Assembly: GCA_040219085.1 (NCBI GenBank)
Contig: JAVJTC010000020.1
Coordinates: 144,317-208,316 of the forward strand
Source of the DNA: Acidimicrobiales bacterium
GTDB lineage: Bacteria; Actinomycetota; Acidimicrobiia; Acidimicrobiales; JAVJTC01
Direction of reading: 5' to 3'
DNA: 64,000 nt
How positions within the stretch are numbered: position 1 is the stretch's first letter; each line of letters starts with the position of its first letter. The notes below the pieces were generated by a model that had not been told where the DNA came from, ran no database searches, and saw only the letters and a program-made list of their open reading frames with translations. This document shows, in pieces, positions 57,512 through 64,000 of the stretch. Made by a program: the position numbers and the translations under genes.

Positions 57512-59052
57512 ACGCCCTCCGTTGGCCGGCGCTGATCATCCTGCCGGCGCTGTTGATCCTCGTCGGTGTGCTCGACACCCGTGATCGCGACGAGCCCGAC
57601 GACGCCGCGGCGGTCGAGGTGGTGACCGTCCCCGTCTCCGGTGCACCCGGTGACGACGGCTGGTCCTGGTACTGCCCCTCCGGTTTCGTGGACCCCGACG
57701 GGACGACGAGGCTGGTGCTCACGAACCCGACCACATCGCCGTCGGAGGTCGTGCTCACCGTGCACACGGCGGTCCCCAACATCGCAGGCACGTCCAACGC
57801 CCAGGACCCGGTCGTCGAGACACTCACCGTCGGTGCGGCCGACTCGATCGACGTCGAGCTCGGACCGCTCGCAACCGATCGTCTGCCCGAACTCGACGGT
57901 CTCGCGGAGTTCGCCATCGCCGTGCTCGTCGAGACGGCCGAGCCCGAAGTCGTCGCGGAGATGGTCTACAGCGGTCCGCAGCGTTACTCGTCGGTGGCGT
58001 GTACCCCCTCGCCGGCCGACAGGTGGATGCTGGCCGCGGGAACCACCCAGCGCGGGGCCCGGCACCTGCTCACACTGTTCAACCCGTTCCCTGACGCCGC
58101 TGTCGTCGACGTCGCCTTCGCCACCGACGACGGAGCCCGTCGGCCCGACGAGTTCTCCAACGTCGTCGTTGGGGCCCGCTCGGTGCTCACTCTCGACATC
58201 GGCATGGTCGTGGCCCGGCGCGAACAGGTGTCGACGACCGTGGATGTCGTCAGCGGGCGTGTCGTCGCCGGCAGGATCGAGACATGGGACGGCTCCGAGG
58301 GCCTCAACGGGATCGAGTTGGGTCTCGCAGCGCGGCCGGCCCTGCAGTGGTTCTTCGCGGCGGGCTCAGGTCCGGAGGGGACCACCACGAGCTATGTCAT
58401 CTACAACCCGGGTGAGCGCGTCGCCGAGGTCGAGTTGGAGTTCCAGGTGGACGAGGCGGCCGCTCTCCCGGTCACGCCGTTCCCGCTGACCGTGCCCGCG
58501 GGTCAGCGCGTGGTCGTGGTGGTCAACGAGGGCGAACCGCACCCGTTGCCGGACAGCCAGGTCGTGTCGACGGCCGAACGGCTGCCCGAGGCCGTTGCGC
58601 ACTGGGCTGTGGTGCGGTCGTTCAATGCGCAACCGGTGGTGGTCGAACGCGTCGTCACCACGGCGACGGAAACCACCGGGGTCGGCGTGTCCACATCGCT
58701 GGGTACATCGCTGGGAGCGACGATGATCGTCGTCGGCAACGACGCGTCCGTGGCGGGCCCGGTCCCTGTCATCGACGTGGTGAACCCCTCGGCGGCGACC
58801 ATCAGTCGTGTCTCCGTCTCGGTGATCCTCGACGGCGAGATCCTCGAGGTCCCGTCACTGTCCGATGTCGAGGTCGGGCCGCGAAGGCGGGCGGTCATCG
58901 ACCTCGCCGACCACTCGGTCGGTCAGGCCGAAGCCTTCATCGTGGAGGCGACGACGCCGGTGATCGTCGAGACGGTACGGGACGGCTTCGTGACACGTCC
59001 GGGGATACCCCGCAGCGACACCGCCGTGGAGCCCGACCTTTTCTCCTTCTGA
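57508..59052 (+). CDS. Extracytoplasmic beta-rich protein, DUF5719-like
   Basis: 514 residues. An N-terminal membrane anchor or uncleaved signal (ALRWPALIILPALLILVGVL), then a Cys-containing start of the exported part (WSWYCPSGF) and five or more beta-sandwich-like segments with recurring VTNP/LFNP/VYNP-type turns (LVLTNPTTSP, LTLFNPFPDA, YVIYNPGERV, VVNPSAATI), each followed by alternating Val/Thr strands. The repeated N-P turn suggests tandem Ig-like modules. Matches the DUF5719 type of actinobacterial secreted protein paired with a large GT2. GTG overlaps the GT2 stop (GTGA), so the two are translationally coupled and likely form a complex. Biochemical role unknown. Confidence 0.78.
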   Translation: MNALRWPALIILPALLILVGVLDTRDRDEPDDAAAVEVVTVPVSGAPGDDGWSWYCPSGFVDPDGTTRLVLTNPTTSPSEVVLTVHTAVPNIAGTSNAQDPVVETLTVGAADSIDVELGPLATDRLPELDGLAEFAIAVLVETAEPEVVAEMVYSGPQRYSSVACTPSPADRWMLAAGTTQRGARHLLTLFNPFPDAAVVDVAFATDDGARRPDEFSNVVVGARSVLTLDIGMVVARREQVSTTVDVVSGRVVAGRIETWDGSEGLNGIELGLAARPALQWFFAAGSGPEGTTTSYVIYNPGERVAEVELEFQVDEAAALPVTPFPLTVPAGQRVVVVVNEGEPHPLPDSQVVSTAERLPEAVAHWAVVRSFNAQPVVVERVVTTATETTGVGVSTSLGTSLGATMIVVGNDASVAGPVPVIDVVNPSAATISRVSVSVILDGEILEVPSLSDVEVGPRRRAVIDLADHSVGQAEAFIVEATTPVIVETVRDGFVTRPGIPRSDTAVEPDLFSF

Positions 59053-59073
59053 GTCGGGCCCACGGCGTCGCGG

Positions 59074-59730
59074 TCAGGGGCAGGTCGCCTCGAGGGTGCC
59101 GTCGACCTCAGCACCGTTGTTCGTGTCGTCGATGAACGACGCCTCGGCGGTGACGTTCTTGCCGTCGACCTGGATGAACTCCTCGCTGTTGAGGAAGGGC
59201 AGTGCGGAAAGCGACACACGCTGATTCTCGAAGTCCTCGATGTCCTGGAGGTCGACGGAGTGCCCGAAGGAGTCGATCGACACGTACAACTGGAGTCCGT
59301 CGGTGATTCCCGTGACGACGAGTTCCGCGCCTTCCTGGCCGATCTCGTCGGGACCGAACGCACAGACGACGGCGTCGAAGGTGTAGGTCTCGCCGCCGAC
59401 GGTCAGGGTCGCTCCGCCGCCACCCTGTGACTCGATGGCGTCCTCGACGGTCTGGCGCTGGTCCTCGATGAAGTCGTCGACCTCGTCGTCGCCGGTGGGG
59501 CCTTCGGAGGACCCGTCGGTCGCGTCCTCGATGGCGTCGCCTGCGTCCTCGGCGGCGTCGCCTGCGTCCTCGATGGCGTCGCCTGCGTCCTCGGCGACCT
59601 CGCCGGCACCTTCGGCGACGTCATCTGCGATGTCGCCCGCACTGGTGTCGTCATCGTCGCCTCCGCACGCGGCGGCAGCGAGAGAAACGCACAGGAGGGC
59701 GAACAGGAGTCGCAGAAGTGACGTGGGCAT
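59074..59730 (-). CDS. Lipoprotein with acidic EDAGDA repeats
   Basis: 218 residues. Signal peptide with lipobox ending AAAC (C22), so exported and lipid-anchored. Residues 23-33 are GGDDDD-type acidic, then a run of repeats EDAGDAIEDAGDAAEDAGDA (about 45-70) that would form a negatively charged helix lifting the domain off the membrane. The C-terminal domain (about 105-218) has two Cys (VVCAFGPDE and the final TCP), possibly a disulfide, with strands TLTVGGETYTFDAV, AELVVTGI and LQLYVSIDSFG. GAGGAGA is the ribosome binding site. No homologue recognised. Confidence 0.75.
   Translation of the reverse strand: MPTSLLRLLFALLCVSLAAAACGGDDDDTSAGDIADDVAEGAGEVAEDAGDAIEDAGDAAEDAGDAIEDATDGSSEGPTGDDEVDDFIEDQRQTVEDAIESQGGGGATLTVGGETYTFDAVVCAFGPDEIGQEGAELVVTGITDGLQLYVSIDSFGHSVDLQDIEDFENQRVSLSALPFLNSEEFIQVDGKNVTAEASFIDDTNNGAEVDGTLEATCP
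59515..59615 (-). repeat. Tandem GCGTCCTCGGCG/ATGGCGTCG coding repeats of the lipoprotein stalk
   Basis: Imperfect 9- and 12-base units encoding Glu-Asp-Ala-Gly-Asp-Ala repeat several times. The frame is kept, and copy number may vary between strains. Confidence 0.65.
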
Positions 59731-59810
59731 GAGGGTCTCCTCGGGTGGGGGGTGGTTCGATCATCGCGCGCGGGTCGGTACCGGTCGCTTCACCGGTCGG
59801 AGGGGTCCGA

Positions 59811-60233
59811 TCAGTGATCCTGGGCGACGTGAGAGCGGAGTTCGGCCTCGTGTTCGTCGCTGAGCGGTCCGAGAACGGCAACGCCGACGCGGCCCTCCCG
59901 GTCGACGAGGACCGTGAGTGGGACGGCGTCGATGCCGTAGCGGCGGTGCAGGTCGGGCTCGGCGCCGTACTCGACGTCGTGGACGATCACATCGGCGGAG
60001 GCCAGCGCCTCGACGCGCTCACGGACCCTTTCGCACGACGAGCAGTCCGCCGAGGTGAAGGTCACCAGCAGCCAGCCCTGCGGACCGACGCCGAGGTCCC
60101 GACGGCGGATGTGGGTCGGGACCGTTCCCGTCGGAGCCGGGGAGGTGTTCGATGCGGCACGGCGTCGTGCGGCGAGGGCCACGGCCGTTGCGACGACGGC
60201 GACCGCGAGAACGACGAGGAACGGGGTGATCAG
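59811..60233 (-). CDS. Membrane-anchored thioredoxin-like protein, likely CTG start
   Basis: Thioredoxin fold with CxxC in TFTSADCSSCERVRE, YGAEPDLHRRYGIDAVPLTVLVD including the cis-Pro, and short C-terminus GPLSDEHEAEL. From the first ordinary start (GTG 60182) the protein has 123 residues and begins in the middle of a hydrophobic helix. Extending the frame upstream gives [25 protein letters not shown], a full membrane helix with a stop-transfer Arg cluster, starting with CTG at 60233. That CTG overlaps the ftsH stop as CTGA, matching the ATGA/GTGA overlaps used elsewhere here, and no ATG, GTG or TTG occurs in frame between 60182 and the upstream stop. Probably a reductase or resistance-type thioredoxin on the membrane. 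Confidence 0.72.
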   Translation of the reverse strand: MITPFLVVLAVAVVATAVALAARRRAASNTSPAPTGTVPTHIRRRDLGVGPQGWLLVTFTSADCSSCERVRERVEALASADVIVHDVEYGAEPDLHRRYGIDAVPLTVLVDREGRVGVAVLGPLSDEHEAELRSHVAQDH

Positions 60234-62266
60234 CCCGGCGGCGGTGGCGCGGCCGGCGCGGTGTAGGGGGTCGAACCGGTCGATGCGGGAGCGTCGTCGA
60301 CTGGGGTCTCAGCTTCGTGGTCGCCGGAGCCGTTTCCGAACGACCCCACCGGCGGCCGGGTGATCACGTCGGACACCTTGCCGTCGCCGTCACCGCTGAT
60401 CGCGATCAGTCGCACGACTTCATCGCCGGAGATGGTCTCGTGGTCGAGCAGAGCCTTGGCCACGAGGTCCAGGCTGTTGCGGTTCTCGGTGATGAGCTCC
60501 CGACATCGGTTCTCCGCCGTGCGCAGGATGCCTTCGACCTCCTCGTCGATCACCCGCGCGGTCTCGTCGGAGTACTCGCGGGTGTGCATCATGTCCTCGC
60601 CGAGGAAGACCTCGCCCTGGCTACCCCACGCCATGGGGCCGACACGGTCACTCATGCCCCATTCGCGGACCATCTTGCGGGCGAGTTCGGTGGCGCCGAC
60701 GAGATCGTTGTTGGCGCCGGTGGAGATCACGTCGAAGACCACGTCCTCCGCGATCCGCCCGCCCATGCGCAACACGAGCGAGTCCTCGATGTAGTCCTGG
60801 CGGTAGATGTGACGTTCCTCGGCGGGCAGCTGCATCGTGACACCGAGTGCCATGCCGGAGGGGATGATGGTGACCTTGTGGAGCGGATCCGACGTCGGTA
60901 GGAGCGCCGCGCAGAGCGCATGGCCCGCCTCGTGGTAGGCGATTGCCTCCTTCTCGTCGTCGGAGAGAGCCATCGAGTCACGGGACTGCCCCATGATCAC
61001 CCGGTCGCGGGCGTACTCGAAGTGACGGGCCTCGATCTTGTCGTCCCCGCCGCGCACGGCGAACAGTGCCGCCTCGTTGACGAGGTTCGCGAGGTCTGCG
61101 CCGGACATGCCCGGGGTGCCCCGGGCGACGACGCCGAGGTCGACGTCGTCGCCGAGCTTCTTCGACTTCACGTGGACCTCGAGGATCTGGCGGCGGTCCT
61201 CGAGTTCGGGCAGCGGCACGATGACCTGACGGTCGAAGCGGCCCGGGCGCAACAACGCAGGGTCCAAGATGTCGGGGCGGTCGGTGGCGGCCATCATGAC
61301 GATGCCCTCGGTGGCTTCGAAGCCGTCCATTTCCGAGAGCATCTGGTTGAGTGTCTGCTCGCGCTCGTCGTGGCCGCCGCCGAGGCCGGCCCCGCGCTTG
61401 CGGCCTATGGAGTCGATCTCGTCGACGAAGATGATCGCCCGGCCCAACTTGCGGGCCGACTGGAACAGGTCCCTGACCCGCGACGCTCCCACGCCGACGA
61501 ACATCTCCATGAAGTCCGAACCGGTCACGGACAGGAACGGAACACCGGCTTCGCCTGCGACCGCACGGGCGATGAGGGTCTTACCCGTACCCGGCGGGCC
61601 GACCAGCAGCACGCCCTTGGGGATCCGGGCGCCGATCTGGGCGAACTTCTCGGGGTGCTTGAGGAAGTCGACGACCTCGGTGATCTCGGTCTTGACGCCC
61701 TCGTACCCCGCGACGTCTTCGAAGGTGGTGCCGGGACGCTCGGTCGAATAGGTCTTGGCCTTGGAGCGACCGATGGACATGATCCCGCTCATCTGGCCCT
61801 GGGCGCGACGGTTCAGCCACCAGAAGAAGAGGATCAGCAGGCCTACGGGCAACAGCAGCGGCAGCAGGCTGATCCAGAAACTCGACTGGGGCGTGTCGAA
61901 CTCGACGGTCGGGATGTTCTCCCGCATGAACTCGAGGTCGGCGTCGGGAATCTGCAGCGGACCCGTCGTGGTGAACTCGGAACCGTCGGCGAGAGTGCCG
62001 TCGATCTCGCCGTTGTTGTTGTCGACCTTGACCTCGGTGACCTGGCCCTCACCGACCTGGACGAGGAACTCGTCGTAGGCGATCGGGTCGCCGCTGTCAC
62101 CGCTGAGAACGGCCGGAAGGACGAAGATGGCCACGATCGCCGCGAGCGCGACCCATGCGATCCATCGGGGCCAACCGGTCTGTTGACCTTCCGGCGTGGG
62201 CTCGCGATGGGAGTTTCGGCGCTCCGGAGGCGGAGGCGGTGGCGGAGGAGGGGGCTCCGACGGCAT
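60230..62266 (-). CDS. ftsH: ATP-dependent zinc metalloprotease FtsH
   Basis: 678 residues. An N-terminal cytoplasmic leader with ten prolines in a row (5-14), first membrane helix (35-55), extracytoplasmic domain (56-130), second helix (131-151), AAA+ module with Walker A GPPGTGKT (223-230), Walker B IIFVDEID (278-285) and second region of homology [19 protein letters not shown], then the protease domain with HEAGH (445-449). A membrane-bound hexamer that degrades membrane and cytosolic proteins. The C-terminal tail (640-678) is Gly/Pro/Thr-rich and not conserved. ATG 62266 has TACCAT 6 nt upstream; a longer frame to 62347 was rejected. Divergent from the CPBP gene. Confidence 0.95.
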   Translation of the reverse strand: MPSEPPPPPPPPPPERRNSHREPTPEGQQTGWPRWIAWVALAAIVAIFVLPAVLSGDSGDPIAYDEFLVQVGEGQVTEVKVDNNNGEIDGTLADGSEFTTTGPLQIPDADLEFMRENIPTVEFDTPQSSFWISLLPLLLPVGLLILFFWWLNRRAQGQMSGIMSIGRSKAKTYSTERPGTTFEDVAGYEGVKTEITEVVDFLKHPEKFAQIGARIPKGVLLVGPPGTGKTLIARAVAGEAGVPFLSVTGSDFMEMFVGVGASRVRDLFQSARKLGRAIIFVDEIDSIGRKRGAGLGGGHDEREQTLNQMLSEMDGFEATEGIVMMAATDRPDILDPALLRPGRFDRQVIVPLPELEDRRQILEVHVKSKKLGDDVDLGVVARGTPGMSGADLANLVNEAALFAVRGGDDKIEARHFEYARDRVIMGQSRDSMALSDDEKEAIAYHEAGHALCAALLPTSDPLHKVTIIPSGMALGVTMQLPAEERHIYRQDYIEDSLVLRMGGRIAEDVVFDVISTGANNDLVGATELARKMVREWGMSDRVGPMAWGSQGEVFLGEDMMHTREYSDETARVIDEEVEGILRTAENRCRELITENRNSLDLVAKALLDHETISGDEVVRLIAISGDGDGKVSDVITRPPVGSFGNGSGDHEAETPVDDAPASTGSTPYTAPAAPPPPG

Positions 62267-62272
62267 GGATCC

Positions 62273-62278
62273 ATGGTA
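62273..62278 (-). promoter_or_regulatory. -10 element (TACCAT) for ftsH
   Basis: Minus-strand TACCAT ends 6 nt before ATG 62266, indicating a leaderless ftsH message. Confidence 0.45.
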
Positions 62279-62350
62279 CGGCCAACCGATGGTCCTGCGG
62301 TGGTCGTGGACCGGTCGCGGGATCGGGTCGGCTGCCCGGTGGGTCACTCC

Positions 62351-62356
62351 TAGGCT
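62351..62356 (+). promoter_or_regulatory. -10 element (TAGGCT) for the CPBP protease gene
   Basis: TAGGCT ends 7 nt before GTG 62364. Same hexamer and spacing as for lpd at 1648-1653. Confidence 0.45.
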
Positions 62357-62363
62357 TGGGTAG

Positions 62364-63143
62364 GTGAGTGCTGATGCGCCCGAGGCGGCGACCGGGCCGA
62401 CCTGGGGACTGCGTGAAGCCGTCGTCGGCCTCCTTGTCGGAACCTTCGCTTCGGTGCTCGTGGGTGGCGCGGTCTTCGCAGTGGACGATTTCGACGTGGA
62501 CGCCCCGACCGGCCTCGGCGCCTACGTGGGACGCGTCGTGGCCCAGGTCGTGTCGGGCGTCGAGGCGTCGGCACCGGGCCCGCCTCTCTCGTTGATCGCG
62601 TTGCTCCAGATCCCGCTGTGGATCGGTCTGCTGGGTGCACCGCTGTGGGCCGTGCGGGCCCGCGGTGGGAGCGTCGTCTCGGACCTCGGGGCGTCGATGC
62701 GCCCAGGCGACGTGCCGACCGGACTCGTGATCGGCGTCGTCGCCCAGTTGGTGATGGTGCCGTTGATCTACCTGCCGCTGACCCCGTTCATCGACACGGA
62801 CGAGGTCGCCGATGCGGCTCGCGAACTCACGGTGAAGGCGACAGACGGTGTGGGCGTCGTCCTGCTCGTTCTCGTCGTGGTCGTCGGCGCCCCGATCGTC
62901 GAGGAACTTTTCTTCCGTGGGCTGCTCATGGGCGCGCTCGGTAGGCGGTGGGGTGCGGCGGTCGCCGTCGTCGGCTCCTCGTTCGTGTTCGGCATCGTCC
63001 ACCTCCAGCCCCTCCAGTTCCCGGCTCTCATGGCGTTCGGTCTCGTCGCCGCATGGCTCGTCCGACGCGACGGACGTCTGGGGCGGGCGGTGTGGGCCCA
63101 CGTCGCGTTCAACGCGACGACCGTGGTAGTGCTGCTCACGTAG
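62364..63143 (+). CDS. CPBP-family intramembrane metalloprotease (Abi/Rce1-like)
   Basis: 259 residues with about seven membrane helices. The three catalytic motifs are present: EELFFRG (E180, E181, R185), FGIVH (F209, H213) and AHVAFN (H246, N250). Members cleave prenylated or other membrane-embedded substrates; some protect against bacteriocins. The first cytoplasmic segment is short. GTG start with a -10 element 7 nt upstream. It is divergent from ftsH, so two membrane-protease genes share one regulatory region. Confidence 0.9.
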   Translation: MSADAPEAATGPTWGLREAVVGLLVGTFASVLVGGAVFAVDDFDVDAPTGLGAYVGRVVAQVVSGVEASAPGPPLSLIALLQIPLWIGLLGAPLWAVRARGGSVVSDLGASMRPGDVPTGLVIGVVAQLVMVPLIYLPLTPFIDTDEVADAARELTVKATDGVGVVLLVLVVVVGAPIVEELFFRGLLMGALGRRWGAAVAVVGSSFVFGIVHLQPLQFPALMAFGLVAAWLVRRDGRLGRAVWAHVAFNATTVVVLLT

Positions 63144-63254
63144 CTGCGTGTGGGGGCCCCGATGGGCCATGAGTCCCAAAGAGGGCCCGGTCGCTCACAT
63201 CGCCGCGCGGGGCGCCGATCCGCACTCTGAGCGATACGGAGTCGGAGGAACGAA

Positions 63255-63440
63255 ATGGCGCAGCGCTGTCCCGAGTGCGAACGCGAACTCGTCGAGATCC
63301 GCATGGAACGCGGCACGCGCACCTTCACGTTGCGGTCGTGTTCGTCGTGTGACCGTCGCGAGTGGAATCTCGACGGTGACCACGTACCCCTGAACGGCGT
63401 CCTCGCCGAGATCAGCGAGTTCGAAGCCGCCAGCCGCTGA
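63255..63440 (+). CDS. Small zinc-ribbon protein
   Basis: 61 residues. Two CxxC knuckles, CPECE (5-9) and CSSCD (29-33), about 24 residues apart make a zinc ribbon; the rest is charged (EIRMERGTRTFTLR) with a short helical C-terminus. Ribosome binding site GGAGGAA at 63244-63250 precedes ATG 63255 at good spacing, so it is probably real. It may bind nucleic acid or a protein partner; role unknown. The 112-base gap before it holds no other feature that I can support. Confidence 0.72.
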   Translation: MAQRCPECERELVEIRMERGTRTFTLRSCSSCDRREWNLDGDHVPLNGVLAEISEFEAASR

Positions 63441-63506
63441 CAGGCGGGGATCGCCGCGGACGGCGACCTGCCCCACCCGTCCCGCTCGTGGGACCATGGC
63501 GCCGCG

Positions 63507-64000
63507 ATGGCCGGCGTCACCCTCGACCGAACGGGTTCTTCCCGGATCCCGCTGATCCCACGGTCCCGTCGGGTCGCGCTCCGCCTCGAGCGCGTCCGAG
63601 AGGCATCGGCCGAATCATGGATCTCCGCGGTGGTCGTCGCTGGATGCTGTCTCTTCGTCTTCTGGCAGCTGGAGCCGCAGCTGCTGCTGCGGGACACGAC
63701 CCCCGCCGGCGGCGACATGGGGGCACACGTCTGGGGCCCGGCCTTCCTACGGGACGAGCTGCTGCCCCGGTTCCGCCTCAGCGGGTGGAGCCCGGACTGG
63801 TACGCGGGTTTCCCCGCGTTCCACTTCTACATGGTGATACCCGCGCTGGTGATCGCCGTGTTGTCGTTCGTCGTTCCCTACGGCGTGGCGTTCAAGCTGG
63901 TGGCCGTGGCGGGTGTCGTGTCGCTACCGCTGTCGGCCTGGGCACTCGGCAGACTGACCAGGGCTCCGTTCCCGGTCCCGCCGCTGCTCGCTCTCTTCAG
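63507..64000 (+). CDS. Large membrane protein, N-terminal part (PTPS-related/GT-C-like), truncated by window edge
   Basis: 164 complete codons are visible from ATG 63507 with no stop. A basic cytoplasmic start (1-40) is followed by a membrane helix (AVVVAGCCLFVFWQL), then an extracytoplasmic motif GGDMGAHVWGPAFL and WSPDWYAGFPAFHFYMVIP, which is typical of 6-pyruvoyl-tetrahydropterin-synthase-related membrane proteins and of GT-C enzymes with an acidic first loop (D at GGD). Two further helices follow (ALVIAVLSFVV and KLVAVAGVVSLPLSAWAL). A lipid-linked sugar transferase is the best guess. An alternative ATG at 63496 is in another frame and soon meets a stop. Confidence 0.75.
   Translation, partial: MAGVTLDRTGSSRIPLIPRSRRVALRLERVREASAESWISAVVVAGCCLFVFWQLEPQLLLRDTTPAGGDMGAHVWGPAFLRDELLPRFRLSGWSPDWYAGFPAFHFYMVIPALVIAVLSFVVPYGVAFKLVAVAGVVSLPLSAWALGRLTRAPFPVPPLLALF

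Overview
The window is a GC-rich (about 70% by eye), densely packed stretch of actinobacterial chromosome. Evidence for this is an F420 biosynthesis pair (cofD/cofE) beside a mannose-1-phosphate guanylyltransferase, an LCP-family wall-polymer ligase, a Ku gene with a stand-alone LigD-type polymerase, a lipoate operon like that of mycobacteria, and many GTG starts with 4-nt GTGA/ATGA overlaps. The particular mix (secreted SpoIID/LytB protein with C-terminal repeats, a giant GT2 membrane protein followed by a DUF5719-like protein, GDP-fucose plus dTDP-rhamnose genes) suggests a free-living, probably aquatic member of Acidimicrobiia. That placement is inference. No rRNA, tRNA, CRISPR array, insertion sequence, phage gene or attachment site was seen, and no gene-free stretch exceeds about 200 bases, so this reads as core chromosome and not as an island.

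Layout. 1-8.7 kb: tail of an unidentified gene, a secreted M23 peptidase, then lpd - sucB (E2) - a lipB-lipA FUSION, a PNPOx-like protein, an M24 peptidase and a membrane protein. 8.9-11.9 kb: Ku, LigD-type polymerase, a WYL regulator and a VOC protein. 11.9-17.6 kb: cobalamin-dependent methionine synthase (minus strand) divergent from cob(I)alamin adenosyltransferase and a leucyl aminopeptidase. 17.6-20.5 kb: an unknown protein divergent from a sirtuin, then a rhodanese-ThiF/MoeB-like fusion. 20.5-24.1 kb: complete rmlACBD operon for dTDP-L-rhamnose. 24.1-40.5 kb: envelope genes (SpoIID-like protein, GT2, a GT2-GT4 double glycosyltransferase in operon with a Wzm/Wzt-type exporter, a polytopic membrane protein, gmd, GT2, a WbaP-type initiating phosphoglycosyltransferase) and an LpdA-like quinone reductase. 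40.5-44.5 kb: RDD protein, biotin-dependent carboxylase alpha subunit divergent from biotin ligase, and a class IV aminotransferase. 44.5-59.1 kb: LCP protein, fcl, two GT4 enzymes, an anchored unknown protein, a nucleotidyltransferase (probably manC), cofE-cofD, a second gmd, and the giant GT2 plus DUF5719-like pair. 59-64 kb: lipoprotein, thioredoxin-like protein, FtsH, CPBP protease, a zinc ribbon and the start of a large membrane protein.

How they work together. The central theme is an exported surface polysaccharide. dTDP-rhamnose (rmlABCD) and GDP-mannose/GDP-fucose (manC, gmd x2, fcl) supply sugars, the WbaP-like enzyme loads the first sugar on undecaprenyl phosphate, about seven glycosyltransferases extend it, the ABC exporter flips the finished chain, and the LCP protein probably attaches it to peptidoglycan. 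The second theme is cofactor supply: lipoate next to its E2 target, biotin ligase next to its carboxylase target, adenosylcobalamin next to methionine synthase, and F420.

A recurring regulatory feature is a TANNNT -10 element ending 6-9 nt before the start codon of at least 15 genes. This points to widespread leaderless transcription and was used to choose several starts. Genes without this element generally carry a GGAGG-type ribosome binding site or overlap the gene before them.
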